Source: CAVQUE01 sp046290435
Lineage (GTDB): Bacteria > Actinomycetota > Acidimicrobiia > Acidimicrobiales > UBA8592
NCBI GenBank assembly: GCA_046290435.1
Contig: JBKAGO010000035.1
Span: 62,001 to 126,000, forward strand
DNA: 64,000 bases
Direction of reading: 5' to 3'
Below, in pieces: positions 48,875 to 58,435 of the stretch. Position numbers and translations under genes: made by a program. How positions within the stretch are numbered: the stretch's first letter is position 1; each line of letters begins with the position of its first letter. The notes beneath the pieces were generated by a model. The model saw only the letters and a list, made by a program, of their open reading frames with translations. It ran no database searches and was not told where the DNA came from.

Positions 48875-50614
48875 TCAGGTAGCCGGTGGCAGCAGGCGCA
48901 GGCCGAGCTCTTCGAGCTGGGCCGGGTCGATGGCGCTGGGGGCCTCGGTCAGCGGATCCGAGCCCGACTGGGTCTTGGGGAACGCGATGATCTCGCGGAT
49001 GTTCTCCTCGCCTGCGAGCAACGCCGCCAGGCGATCGATGCCGAACGCGAAGCCGGCATGGGGCGGAGCCCCGAAACGGAACGCGTTGAGCAGGAACCCG
49101 AACTTGACCTGGGCTTCCTCCTCGCTGATGCCGAGCAGCGAGAAGATCTTCGACTGCACGTCACCGCGATGGATACGGACGCTGCCCGAGCCGAGCTCCC
49201 AGCCGTTGAGCACCAGGTCGTAGGCCTGGGAGCGGATGGCGAGGAACTCGTCGCCGGTCGCGGTGTCGAGCAGCTCCATGTCGTCGGGGTGGGGCATCGT
49301 GAACGGGTGATGCGCCGGCACGGGGCGGCCGTCGTCGGCCACGGTCTCGAACAGCGGGAACTCCGTCACCCACAGGAAGTGGAAGCCGCCCTCGTTGACG
49401 GGCGGACGCCCGAGCTCCAGGCGCAACAGGCCGAGCACGTGGTTCGCGACGCGACGCTCGTCGGCGATGATGAACACCATGTCGCCCTCGACCGCACCGA
49501 GCCGCTCGGGCACTGCGGCGATCTCTTCGGCCGACATGAACTTGGTGAGCGCACCGTCGAGCTCGCCGCCGGCGCGGACCCGGAACCACGCCAGGCCCTT
49601 GGCACCCCAGCGCTTGCACTGGTCGGTGAGCGCGTCGATGGCGTTGCGGCCCAGGCTCTCGGCACCGCCCTCGAAACGGATGCCCTTCACGCAGGGAACC
49701 TGGAAGACCTTCGCCTCGGTGCCCTCGAACAGGTCGGTCATCTCGATCAGCTCAATGCCGAATCGGATGTCGGGCTTGTCGGAGCCGAAGCGCTCCATGG
49801 CCTCGTGCCAGCTCATGCGGGGGATCTCGGGCGGGCGCTCGCCGGTGATGGCCTCGGTGGCATCGGCCACGGCCTCGGAGACGAACCCCAAGATGTCGTC
49901 CTGGGTGACGAAGCTGGCCTCGAGATCGAGCTGCATGAACTCGAACTGGCGGTCGGCGCGGAGGTCCTCGTCGCGTAGGCACCGGGCGATCTGGTAGTAG
50001 CGGTCGATGCCACCGACCATGCAGAGCTGCTTGAACAGCTGAGGGCTCTGGGGCAGCGCGTAGAACTCTCCGGGATGCAGGCGCGACGGCACCACGAAGT
50101 CGCGGGCGCCTTCGGGGGTCGACGCGATGAGCATGGGGGTCTCGATCTCGACGAAGCGCTGCCGCTCCATCGCCGAGCGGATGGCGCTGTTGACCCGGGC
50201 GCGGGTGCGCAGGTTGCGCTGCATGCGTGGCTTGCGCAGATCGATGTAGCGGTGGCGCAGCCGGATGGTCTCGTCGACATCGGTGCGTTCGTGCATCGGG
50301 AACGGCGGCGGCTCGGCCTGGGCGAGCACCTCGACGGTGGCGTCGCCGATCTCGACCGCGCCGGTGGCCAGGTTCTCGTTGGTCTTGCCCTCCATGCGGG
50401 CCCGGACGGTGCCGGTGATGGCGACGACGTACTCCGAGCGGAGGTCGAGCTTCTCGTCCACGACACACTGGATGACGCCCGTGTGGTCGCGCAGATCGAT
50501 GAACGCGAGGAACTCGCTGTGCACCCGGCGGGTGTCGACCCAGCCGCAGACCGTCACCTCCCGTCCGATGTCGTCGGCTCGGAGCTCGCCGCAGTAGTCG
50601 GTACGCATGGTCAT
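48875..50614 (-). CDS. aspS: Aspartyl-tRNA synthetase
   Basis: The 579-residue bacterial-type class IIb synthetase has an N-terminal OB-fold (GWVDTRR..FIDLRDHTG), motif 2 around YYQIARCLRDEDLRADRQ, a GAD insertion domain and motif 3 GFAFGIDRLAALL. In the OB-fold the usual RRDHGG reads RRVHSE, in the anticodon-binding region where discriminating and non-discriminating enzymes differ, so it may charge tRNA-Asn too. ATG 50614 overlaps the hisS stop by ATGA. Confidence 0.96.
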   Translation of the reverse strand: MTMRTDYCGELRADDIGREVTVCGWVDTRRVHSEFLAFIDLRDHTGVIQCVVDEKLDLRSEYVVAITGTVRARMEGKTNENLATGAVEIGDATVEVLAQAEPPPFPMHERTDVDETIRLRHRYIDLRKPRMQRNLRTRARVNSAIRSAMERQRFVEIETPMLIASTPEGARDFVVPSRLHPGEFYALPQSPQLFKQLCMVGGIDRYYQIARCLRDEDLRADRQFEFMQLDLEASFVTQDDILGFVSEAVADATEAITGERPPEIPRMSWHEAMERFGSDKPDIRFGIELIEMTDLFEGTEAKVFQVPCVKGIRFEGGAESLGRNAIDALTDQCKRWGAKGLAWFRVRAGGELDGALTKFMSAEEIAAVPERLGAVEGDMVFIIADERRVANHVLGLLRLELGRPPVNEGGFHFLWVTEFPLFETVADDGRPVPAHHPFTMPHPDDMELLDTATGDEFLAIRSQAYDLVLNGWELGSGSVRIHRGDVQSKIFSLLGISEEEAQVKFGFLLNAFRFGAPPHAGFAFGIDRLAALLAGEENIREIIAFPKTQSGSDPLTEAPSAIDPAQLEELGLRLLPPAT

Positions 50615-51900
50615 GACGGGGTTGCCTCGGGGGAAGGGGTGTCGATTCGGGATCGTAGGGCGGCGACGAGGCCGTCCCGGGGGATGCGTTCCTGGTCGCC
50701 GGTGGCGAGGTCGCGCAGTGTGACCTCGCCGGCGTCCAACTCGTCGGAGCCGATGAGGACAGCGAAGCGGGCGCCGGAGCGGTCGGCGACCTTCATCTGG
50801 GCCTTGACGGATCGGCCGCCGAAGCTGCGATCGGCGCCCAGACCGGCGCGGCGCAGCTCGTCGGTGACGACGGTGGCCGCCATGCCGTCGACCATGTCGA
50901 CGACGAACGCGTCGACCTGGGTGCCCGGTGCCGCGAACACGCCCTCGGCGTCGCAGGCCAACAGGATGCGGTCGACACCCAGCGCGAACCCGATGCCAGG
51001 TGTGTCGGGGCCGCCGAGGTCTGCGACGAGGCGGTCGTAGCGGCCGCCACCGCCGACGGCGTTCTGGGCGCTGTCGAGGGCGTCGGACGCGAACTCGAAG
51101 GTGGTGCGCGTGTAGTAGTCGAGCCCGCGTACCAGGCGTGGCGAGATCTCGTAGGCGATGCCGAGCGCATCGAGTCCGGCGCGCACCGCCGCGAAGTGTG
51201 CAGCGGTGTCGTCGTTGAGGAAGTCGATCATCAGCGGTGCGTCGGCGATGACCGCGGCGTCCTCGTCGCGCTTGGAGTCGAGGACGCGCAGCGGGTTCTT
51301 GGCCAGCGTGACCTGCGACGCCTCGCTGAGCTCGTCGTGGCGGGCCTCGAGGTGCGTGCTGAGCGCTGCCAGGTAGCCGGGCCGGTCGGTGGGATCGCCG
51401 AGGGAGTTGATCAGCAGCCGGACCTGTGTCAGCCCGAGCCGTTCGTAGAAGCGCCAGGCGAGGGCGATGACCTCGATGTCGACGGCGGGGTCGTCCGCGC
51501 CGAGGACCTCGATGCCGACCTGGCTGAACTGGCGGTACCGGCCTGCCTGGGGCTTCTCGTAGCGGAACTGGGGTCCCTCGTACCAGACCTTCCACGGCGG
51601 CACGGGGCGGTGTTCGGCATAGGCGCGGCAGATGCTGGCGGTGAGCTCGGGGCGCAGCGCCAGGTGTTGGGGCGGCTCGCCCTTGTCGAAGAAGTCGAAC
51701 ATCTCCTTGGTGACGATGTCGGTGTGTTCGCCGACACGCTTGAAGACGCCGAGATCCTCGAACATCGGCGACATCACCTGGCCGTAGCCGGCTCGAGCTG
51801 CCAGATCGGCAAAGGTGGACAGCAGCGCGCGCCACCGGTCGCTCTCGGGAGCCAGGATGTCACGGGTGCCCCGGGGGGCCTGGAAAGTCGCCTTCGCCAC
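50611..51900 (-). CDS. hisS: Histidyl-tRNA synthetase
   Basis: The 429-residue class IIa synthetase shows the N-terminal PRGTRDILAPE, motif 2 region FRYEKPQAGRYRQF, the histidine-A sequence LVRGLDYYTRT and the C-terminal anticodon-binding domain. Start is GTG 51900. hisS-aspS is the usual pair; hisS lies 76 bp after the BLUF gene end. Confidence 0.96.
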   Translation of the reverse strand: MAKATFQAPRGTRDILAPESDRWRALLSTFADLAARAGYGQVMSPMFEDLGVFKRVGEHTDIVTKEMFDFFDKGEPPQHLALRPELTASICRAYAEHRPVPPWKVWYEGPQFRYEKPQAGRYRQFSQVGIEVLGADDPAVDIEVIALAWRFYERLGLTQVRLLINSLGDPTDRPGYLAALSTHLEARHDELSEASQVTLAKNPLRVLDSKRDEDAAVIADAPLMIDFLNDDTAAHFAAVRAGLDALGIAYEISPRLVRGLDYYTRTTFEFASDALDSAQNAVGGGGRYDRLVADLGGPDTPGIGFALGVDRILLACDAEGVFAAPGTQVDAFVVDMVDGMAATVVTDELRRAGLGADRSFGGRSVKAQMKVADRSGARFAVLIGSDELDAGEVTLRDLATGDQERIPRDGLVAALRSRIDTPSPEATPS

Positions 51901-51976
51901 GACGCCCGAGGCTACCGGAGCCCGCGGCCCTTCCCGGCGGACCGGGCCGGACCGCAGGTGGAGGACCGGGGATCGC

Positions 51977-52501
51977 TCAGGCGGCGACGCGGTCGGGCGA
52001 GTGACCCACGTGCCACCGACCGCCGCGGAAGCCGTCGAGGACCTGGCGGGCCCTTCCCTCGCCGAGCGCCCGGAAGCAGCTACCGCTCGAGAAGAAGTCG
52101 TTGCAGCCCGGCAGCGATGCGAGCTGCGCCGTGGTGAGCTCGGACCATCCCATGGTCCAGTCGCCGAAGGTGCGCTCCTCGACCGTCTCGCGGATGAGCA
52201 GGACGACACCCTCGTGGCGCTCGTCGCCGAAGATCTTGGCGTAGAGCGCATCGACGACCGCAGGAGGCCCCTCGAGCACCTGGAAGAACGAGCCCCGATG
52301 GTGCAGGAGCATGCCCGTGACACCGAGCCGGGCGTTGTTGCGCCGCGACACCTCGAGCACCCGGGCGATGCCCTCGGGCGTGAGGGACGGAGCGGCGGCG
52401 CTCGCGTAGACGAGCGAGACCAGCTCCTCGAGCGGCTGTTCGTCCCCACCGGTCGCCGTGTCCGAGGGAACGTGCGTCTGAGCGGTGGTGGACATGGTCA
52501 T
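51977..52501 (-). CDS. BLUF-domain blue-light photoreceptor
   Basis: The 175-residue protein has an N-terminal extension of about 25 residues, a BLUF domain (about 27-120) and a C-terminal tail of about 50 residues. Photochemistry residues are present: Y32 in SLVYAS, the Asn pair in RRNNARLGVTG (55-56), Q74 in FFQVLEG and the W115-x-M117 pair, so FAD-based light sensing is expected. No effector domain is fused, so it should act through a partner. The start may be ATG 52501 or 52495. It lies between relA and hisS on the same strand, with 192 bp upstream in which I see no gene. Confidence 0.88.
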   Translation of the reverse strand: MTMSTTAQTHVPSDTATGGDEQPLEELVSLVYASAAAPSLTPEGIARVLEVSRRNNARLGVTGMLLHHRGSFFQVLEGPPAVVDALYAKIFGDERHEGVVLLIRETVEERTFGDWTMGWSELTTAQLASLPGCNDFFSSGSCFRALGEGRARQVLDGFRGGRWHVGHSPDRVAA

Positions 52502-52693
52502 CGGGTCGCTTTCGTGCGGGCCCGCAGGATTCGGCGGTGGGCCGAACGGCGGGCTCGCTCGCCCCACAACGACGAGATTACGCACGGTGGGTGGCGGCGC
52601 AACTCCTGCGCGTGAGACGGGTGGAACCGCCCACGTGCAGGCTTCGTTTCCCGGGTCCGACGGCCCAACCGCCGGACTCGCGGGGCCGGGGGC

Positions 52694-54937
52694 TCAGCCC
52701 TGGCCGGGCACCACGCGGTAGGCGTCGTAGACCCCGTCGATGGCCCCGATGGTCTGCAGCAGCCAGTCGAGGTGCCGCCCGTCGCCGAGTTCGAACTCGA
52801 ACTGCATGATGCTGATGCGATCGGTGCCCGTCCTGGTGTTCGCGGCCAGGATGTTGACCCGTGCCTCGGACATGGCGTTGGCCACGTCGCGCAGCAGCTT
52901 GGACCGGTCGAAGGCCTTGACCTCGATGGCCGCCACGAAGGTGCCGTCGCCGCTCTCGTCCCACTCGACGTCGATGAGCCGATTGGCGTGGCCGGCCGCC
53001 AGCGAGACCGCGTTGGCGCAGTCGTCGCGATGGACCGACACGCCCCGGCCGCGGGTGACGAACCCCATGATCTCGTCGGGCGGAACCGGTGTGCAGCACT
53101 TGGCCAGGCGCACCATGACGTCGTCCACACCCTCGACGACCACGCCGGCGCTGCCCCGACGGCGACCCGCCCGGCCGGCCCGGCGATCGCGCTGGGCCGC
53201 CGAGCTGGCGGGGAGCTGGTCCTCGGCGGTGCCGGTGTCGGTGCGCTCGCGAAGCAGGGAGTCGACACGCCCGGCGACAGCGCCGGCGGTCAGATGGTGC
53301 TCGCCGATGGCCGCGAGCATCGACTCGGTGTCCTGGAAGTTCAACAGCTCGGCGACCTCGGAGACCACCGGCGCCTTCATGAGCTTCTGCGCCGGCAGGC
53401 CCTGCTTGCGCAGGGCATCGACCAGGTCTTCGCGACCACTGTCGATCGCGTCCTCGCGACGCTCCCGCGAGAACCACTGCTTGATCTTCGACGCGGCGCG
53501 GTGGGTGGCCACGAACCGCAGCCAGTCCTGGGTGGGGCCGGAGTCCTCGACCTTCGAGGTGAGGATCTCGACCGTGTCGCCCGAGGTGAGGACCGTGTCG
53601 AGCGGCACGAGACGGTTGTTGACCCGTGCGCCACGGCAGGCGTGGCCGACCTCGGTGTGGATCGTGTAGGCGAAGTCGACCGGGGTGGATTCGGCCGCCA
53701 GGGTGACCACACCGCCGGCGGGGGTGAACACGAACACCTCGTCCTGTTCCAGGTCGAGTTTGAGGGCCGACATGAACTCGCCGGGATCCTCGGTCTCCTG
53801 CTGCCAGTCGACGATGCGGCTCAACCAGGCGAGATCGGTGCCCGCGCCCTTGTCCTTGTACTCCCAGTGCGAGGCCACGCCGTGCTCGGCGCGCTGGTGC
53901 ATCTCCCGGGTACGGATCTGGACCTCCAGGGGCTTGCCCTGAGGGCCCACCACCGTCGTGTGCAGCGACTGGTAGAGGTTGAACTTGGGCATCGCGATGT
54001 AGTCCTTGAACCGACCCTGCACCGGGCTCCAGCTCGCGTGCAGACAGCCCAGCGCGCCGTAACAGTCACGTACCGACGACACCACCACCCGGATACCGAC
54101 CAGGTCGTAGATCTCGTCGAACTCACGACCCTTCAGGACCATCTTCTCGTAGATGCTCCACAGGTGCTTCGGGCGACCGGTGACGTCGGCATCGATACCG
54201 AGCTCGGCCAGGCGGGCCTGGACATCGGAGAGCACCTGGGTGAGGTAGAGATCGCGCTCGGGCGTCCGGGTGGCGACCATGTGGTCGATCTCGGCATAGC
54301 GACGGGGATGCAGGGCCGCGAACGACAGGTCCTCGAGCTGGTTCTTGACCTCCTGCATGCCGAGGCGATGCGCCAACGGGGCATAGATGTCGAGCGTCTC
54401 GCGGGCGACGCGGTGCTGCTTCCACGGCGGCAGCGACGCCAGGGTCCGCATGTTGTGGAGGCGGTCGGCCTCCTTGATGATCAGGACCCGCAGGTCCTTC
54501 GCGATGGCCACGAGCATCTTGCGCACCGACGCGGCCTGCTGGGCCTCCTTGGTGTCGAACTCGATGCGGTCGAGCTTGGTGACCCCGTCGACGATGGCGG
54601 CGACCTCGGGACCGAAGCGACGTTCGAGCTCGTCGAGACCGGCGCCGGTGTCCTCGACGGTGTCGTGCAACAGCGCCGACGCGATGGTGACGTCGTCGAG
54701 ACCCAGCGAGGCGACGACCTCGGCCACGGCCACCGGATGCGTGATGTACGCCTCACCCGACTTGCGCATCTGCCCGACGTGGGCCTCCGACGCCGCTGCG
54801 AACGCCGCGATGATCAGCTCGTCGGACGCGCCGGGGTGCCGTTCGTGGAACAGCTCCAGCACACCGTCGATCTCGGCGTTGGTGTCGGTGTTGCGCTCCC
54901 AGAGCGCCACCCGGTTCACCGTGGTCATCGGACTCAT
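52694..54937 (-). CDS. relA: Bifunctional (p)ppGpp synthetase/hydrolase RelA/SpoT
   Basis: This 747-residue long RSH protein makes and degrades the stringent-response alarmone. The hydrolase HD domain is intact (H67, HD at 91-92 in ALLHDTVEDT). The synthetase domain has FKDYIAMPKFNLYQSLHTT in two motifs and EVQIRTREMHQRAEHG. TGS (VFTPAGGVVTLAAESTPVDFAY region), a helical zinc-finger-like region and a C-terminal ACT domain follow. GGAGAGG lies about 10 nt upstream of ATG 54937. The apt-relA pair is conserved in many bacteria. Confidence 0.96.
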   Translation of the reverse strand: MSPMTTVNRVALWERNTDTNAEIDGVLELFHERHPGASDELIIAAFAAASEAHVGQMRKSGEAYITHPVAVAEVVASLGLDDVTIASALLHDTVEDTGAGLDELERRFGPEVAAIVDGVTKLDRIEFDTKEAQQAASVRKMLVAIAKDLRVLIIKEADRLHNMRTLASLPPWKQHRVARETLDIYAPLAHRLGMQEVKNQLEDLSFAALHPRRYAEIDHMVATRTPERDLYLTQVLSDVQARLAELGIDADVTGRPKHLWSIYEKMVLKGREFDEIYDLVGIRVVVSSVRDCYGALGCLHASWSPVQGRFKDYIAMPKFNLYQSLHTTVVGPQGKPLEVQIRTREMHQRAEHGVASHWEYKDKGAGTDLAWLSRIVDWQQETEDPGEFMSALKLDLEQDEVFVFTPAGGVVTLAAESTPVDFAYTIHTEVGHACRGARVNNRLVPLDTVLTSGDTVEILTSKVEDSGPTQDWLRFVATHRAASKIKQWFSRERREDAIDSGREDLVDALRKQGLPAQKLMKAPVVSEVAELLNFQDTESMLAAIGEHHLTAGAVAGRVDSLLRERTDTGTAEDQLPASSAAQRDRRAGRAGRRRGSAGVVVEGVDDVMVRLAKCCTPVPPDEIMGFVTRGRGVSVHRDDCANAVSLAAGHANRLIDVEWDESGDGTFVAAIEVKAFDRSKLLRDVANAMSEARVNILAANTRTGTDRISIMQFEFELGDGRHLDWLLQTIGAIDGVYDAYRVVPGQG

Positions 54938-54983
54938 CGTGGTCGGTTCCTCTCCGACGACAGCGGGGTCGCCTGCTCCGGGT

Positions 54984-55517
54984 TCAGTCCGCGTACTCCA
55001 ACAACGCGACCACCTCGCGACCTTCCAGACGGGATCTGCCGTCCAGGAACGCGAGCTCGATCACGAAGCCCAGCCCGACGACCTCGGCGCCGAGCCCCTC
55101 GACGAGCGACGCAGTGGCCGCCGCCGTCCCACCCGTGGCCAGCACGTCATCGACGACGAGGACTCGGGATCCGGCAGCGACCGCGCCGGACTGGATCTCG
55201 AGGCGGTCGGTGCCGTACTCGAGCTGGTACTCGATGGCCTCGACCGGGCCCGGCAGCTTGCCGGGCTTGCGAACGGGCACGAGGCCCGCACCGAAGCGAT
55301 AGGCCAGTGGCGCCGCGAACAGGAACCCGCGGGACTCGATGCCGACGATGCGGTCGATGCTCGCCCCTGCGAAGCGGTCGGCCAGGGCGTCGACACAGAA
55401 CCGGAAAGCGTCGACGTCGGCTATGAGCGGAGCGATGTCCTTGAATCCGATACCCGGTTCGGGGAAGTCGGGAACGTCACGGATCAGTCGTCTGAGCCAC
55501 CCGGTGGAACACGCCAT
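54984..55517 (-). CDS. apt: Adenine phosphoribosyltransferase
   Basis: Apt salvages adenine to AMP. The 177-residue enzyme has DVPDFPEPGIGFKDI at the N-terminus, GIESRGFLFAAPLA, the KPGKLPG loop and the PRPP motif VLVVDDVLATGGTA. ATG 55517 is supported by a TACCAT box 6 nt upstream and by normal length; the frame continues openly toward secD without similarity. Confidence 0.96.
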   Translation of the reverse strand: MACSTGWLRRLIRDVPDFPEPGIGFKDIAPLIADVDAFRFCVDALADRFAGASIDRIVGIESRGFLFAAPLAYRFGAGLVPVRKPGKLPGPVEAIEYQLEYGTDRLEIQSGAVAAGSRVLVVDDVLATGGTAAATASLVEGLGAEVVGLGFVIELAFLDGRSRLEGREVVALLEYAD

Positions 55518-55523
55518 CGGCGA

Positions 55524-55529
55524 ATGGTA
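55524..55529 (-). promoter_or_regulatory. -10 box (TACCAT) of apt
   Basis: TACCAT lies 6 nt before ATG 55517 on the minus strand, with no ribosome site, fitting a leaderless apt-relA transcript. Confidence 0.35.
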
Positions 55530-55606
55530 CTGCGTCGTGGGTCCGTCGCCGTCATCCCTGAGGTGCGGCGCGCGGCGGTGCAGGCGGCGTTGCTCGCCTG
55601 CACCGG

Positions 55607-56662
55607 TCAGCGGCGCTTGCCCTGCTTGCGGGGCCGGGGCGGGATGGCGGTGCCGGGCGCCACCGCGACCGGTGTCGGGGCTGTCGCCCGTGTCCGGTCC
55701 CGCTCGCGCTGGCGGACGCGGTCGGCGAGACGGAACTCGCGACCTGCATCGTCGGCCGCCTCGCCGCCGCCGCTGAGCCACACTGTGACCGGAGCGGCGA
55801 CGAACGGGGACGAGAACGCCCCGAAGAAGATACCGATCATGAGGGCGACGGCGAACTCCTGGAGCGTGACCGCGCCCATGATCCAGCTGCCGACGACGAG
55901 CGTGGAGACGATCGGCAGCAACGATGTGATCGTCGTGTTGACGCTGCGCATGAACACCTGGTTGAGCGACAGGTCCATGACCTGGGTGGGGTTCATGTCG
56001 GTGTTGGCATAGCGGTGCTCGTTGTCGCGCACCTTGTCGAACACCACGAGCGTGTCGTACAGCGAATACCCCATGATGGTCAGGAACGCGATGACCGTCG
56101 CCGGGGTGACCTCCCACTGGAACAGCGCGTACATGCCGACGGTGATGACGATGTCGTGCACCACCGCGGCGAGCGCACCGGCGGCCATCTGCCAGCGCAG
56201 ACGGACCGTGATGTAGACGGCGATGACCAGGAAGAACACGACGAGCGCCTCGACGGCCTTCTCGGTGATCTCGCGGCCCCAGGATGCGCCGGCACTGGAG
56301 AAGCTCAGCTCGCTCGGGTCGGCACCGGTCAGGCGCAACAACTCTTCGGTGACCGCGGTGGCCTGATCGGCGTCCTCGGCGAGCTCGGCGCGGATACGGA
56401 TGTCGTCGTCGCCGAGCTGGATGCGGGCGTCGGCGAGGCCGAGGGAGCGCAGATCGTCGCGGACCTCGTCGATGGTGACACCGTTGGCCGGCAGCTGCCA
56501 GGCCACACCGCCCTCGAACTCGAGGCCGAGGTTCAGCCCGCGGGCGAACAGGGAGACGACGCCGATCAGCGCCAGCGTGATGCTGACGACGAGGACCTTC
56601 TTCCAGTACCGCGAGAACGGGATCGCCGTCTCGTTGCGGTACATGGCGCTCAGAGCACTCAT
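55607..56662 (-). CDS. secF: Protein translocase subunit SecF
   Basis: SecF works with SecD to pull proteins across the membrane using the proton gradient. The 351-residue protein has six membrane helices, the first periplasmic motif (GLEFEGGVAWQLP), and the conserved helix-four region with GYSLYDTLVVFDKVR and LNQVFMRSVNTTITSLLP. The C-terminus is a basic, Pro-rich cytoplasmic tail. It overlaps secD by ATGA. Confidence 0.95.
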   Translation of the reverse strand: MSALSAMYRNETAIPFSRYWKKVLVVSITLALIGVVSLFARGLNLGLEFEGGVAWQLPANGVTIDEVRDDLRSLGLADARIQLGDDDIRIRAELAEDADQATAVTEELLRLTGADPSELSFSSAGASWGREITEKAVEALVVFFLVIAVYITVRLRWQMAAGALAAVVHDIVITVGMYALFQWEVTPATVIAFLTIMGYSLYDTLVVFDKVRDNEHRYANTDMNPTQVMDLSLNQVFMRSVNTTITSLLPIVSTLVVGSWIMGAVTLQEFAVALMIGIFFGAFSSPFVAAPVTVWLSGGGEAADDAGREFRLADRVRQRERDRTRATAPTPVAVAPGTAIPPRPRKQGKRR

Positions 56663-58356
56663 ACCGTCGCCTCCTCGGCGATGTCGGCGTCGACGACCGG
56701 GTCGTTCGTCTTCGCGTCGCGCACCGGCGCCGAACCCGGTCGGGGCAGTCCATAGAGACCGGGGCGGTCGACCAGGGTCTGACCCCGGGCCATGAGCTTC
56801 ACCGCGGGGCGCAGGAAGAAGTAGGTCGCGATGAGGTCGAGGATCGATGCGAGGCCCAACATCAGGGCGAAGCCGCGCACGGATCCGACGGTGAGCACGT
56901 AGAGGATGATCGCGGCGATGAGCGACGCCGAGTTGGCGAAGAAGATCGTCTTGAAGGCCACGGGGAACGACCGGTCGACCGAGGAGCGCAGTGTTCGCCC
57001 GTTCGCGATGTCCTCTTTCAGGTGCTCGAAGTACACGACGTTGGAGTCGAGCGAGGTACCGATGGAGACGACCAGGCCCACCACACCCGCGAGGGTGAGC
57101 GCCAGGCCCCGGCTCTCCGACAGGAACGCGATGATGCAGTACAGCAACGTGTAGGACACCACCAGCGATGCGATGGCGGCAACGCCGAGCAGGCGGTAGT
57201 AGGCGATCATGTAGAGGGCGACCGCGGCGAACCCGACGATGCCGGCGACGACGCCCGCGTCGAGGGAGTCCCGGCCGAGAGTGGCCGACACGTTGTTGAC
57301 CGTGCTCAGCGAATCGGGGTCGGCCGGGTCCTCGAACTCGATGGGCAGAGCACCGAACTTGAGGACGAGCGCGGTGTCGTTGGCCTCTTCCTCGTCGAAG
57401 TCCCCGGTGATCGAGATCTCGTCACGGTTGAAGAACGGTGTACGGATCGTCGGCGCGGACTGCACCACGCCGTCCAGGACGATCGCGAGCTGTGCGGTCG
57501 GGCCGCCGGCAAGGCCCGCCGAGGGGCACACCGGCGTGGCGTTGAAACATGCTGCGGCGGCTTCGTTGAACAGGTCGATGCCCTCGGCCCCGGAGCGGAA
57601 CACCGGGGAGACCTGCCACTCGAAGCCCAGGAAGGTCGCGTCGGCCGTCTCGAGCGCGGCGCCCGTGAGCATCGTGCGGCCGAGCAGGTAGCGGGCCGGC
57701 GGTTCGCCGTCGTCTCCTGCCAACGACGACAGGATGACGGGCTGATCGGCTTCTTCGTCGTCGGGGTCGGTGTCGGGCAGCGACAGCGCCTCGGTGGCGT
57801 CGATACCGATGCCCTCACAGCCGACACCAGGAGGTGCGGTACCGATCCCACCGTCCTCGCCGACCTCGACGTCGACGTCGGCAGGGCTGACGCCGAAGGG
57901 CTGGTCGCGGACGCCGTCGCCGTCGACGTCGTTCGGATCGACGGCGTCGTCGCCCTCGGCACCGGACGCGTCGAGGTCCAGGGGCTCGGGCAACAGCACC
58001 GCACACACGGGGCGGAACCGCAGCTCGGCGGTGGCGCCGACCACCTCGAGGGCCCGCTGCTGATCGTCGATGCCAGGGAGCTGCACCACGATGCGATTGC
58101 CCTGGCGGGTGATGTCGGGCTCGGCGACGCCGAGACCATCGACCCGGTTGCGGATGATCTGCTCGCTGACGGTGAGCGCTTCCTCGAGGGCCTCGCCTTC
58201 GAGTTCGGTGTCCTCGACCGGCACCAGGCCGACCTCGACGCCGCCGTCGAGGTCGATGCCGAGGAGGATCCGATTGTCGGCCGCCAACGTGGCGACGAGC
58301 GCGACGATGGTGACCAGGAGGATCCCGACGAGGGAGATGATGCCTGAGCGCTTCAT
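56659..58356 (-). CDS. secD: Protein translocase subunit SecD with Asp-rich insert
   Basis: The 565-residue subunit has the N-terminal helix, LLGIDLDGGVEV, the P1 extracytoplasmic domain and six C-terminal helices with the GLVVSIGTSLDSNVVYFEHLKE region. Within P1 an acidic insert of about 80 residues (128-205) interrupts the family pattern. It contains D140PNDVDGDGVRD151, identical in layout to the calcium-binding loop of thrombospondin type 3 repeats. Cysteines at 118 and 180 flank it and could form a disulfide outside the cell. It lies after yajC with a stem-loop between. Confidence 0.94.
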   Translation of the reverse strand: MKRSGIISLVGILLVTIVALVATLAADNRILLGIDLDGGVEVGLVPVEDTELEGEALEEALTVSEQIIRNRVDGLGVAEPDITRQGNRIVVQLPGIDDQQRALEVVGATAELRFRPVCAVLLPEPLDLDASGAEGDDAVDPNDVDGDGVRDQPFGVSPADVDVEVGEDGGIGTAPPGVGCEGIGIDATEALSLPDTDPDDEEADQPVILSSLAGDDGEPPARYLLGRTMLTGAALETADATFLGFEWQVSPVFRSGAEGIDLFNEAAAACFNATPVCPSAGLAGGPTAQLAIVLDGVVQSAPTIRTPFFNRDEISITGDFDEEEANDTALVLKFGALPIEFEDPADPDSLSTVNNVSATLGRDSLDAGVVAGIVGFAAVALYMIAYYRLLGVAAIASLVVSYTLLYCIIAFLSESRGLALTLAGVVGLVVSIGTSLDSNVVYFEHLKEDIANGRTLRSSVDRSFPVAFKTIFFANSASLIAAIILYVLTVGSVRGFALMLGLASILDLIATYFFLRPAVKLMARGQTLVDRPGLYGLPRPGSAPVRDAKTNDPVVDADIAEEATV

Positions 58357-58396
58357 CGTGCCTGCCCGTGGTGGGGCGCGGCACCCTGTGCGCAGG

Positions 58397-58422
58397 GACC
58401 CGACGACCGGGGGCGTCGGGTC
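58397..58422 (-). terminator. Stem-loop between yajC and secD
   Basis: GACCCGACG and CGTCGGGTC form a perfect 9-bp stem with an 8-nt loop in the 79-bp yajC-secD gap. No U-tract follows on the minus strand. It may lower secD-secF expression relative to yajC or stabilise the processed mRNA. Confidence 0.45.
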
Positions 58423-58435
58423 GTGAGGGGGGCCG

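Noticed and set aside
48875..51835. AspS with a 400-residue N-terminal extension
   Set aside because: The extension is hisS read in another frame; ATG 50614 overlaps the hisS stop by ATGA.
54984..56753. A 589-codon frame fusing Apt with upstream sequence
   Set aside because: The N-terminal 400 codons are antisense-like sequence overlapping secF; Apt has its own start and promoter box at 55517-55529.
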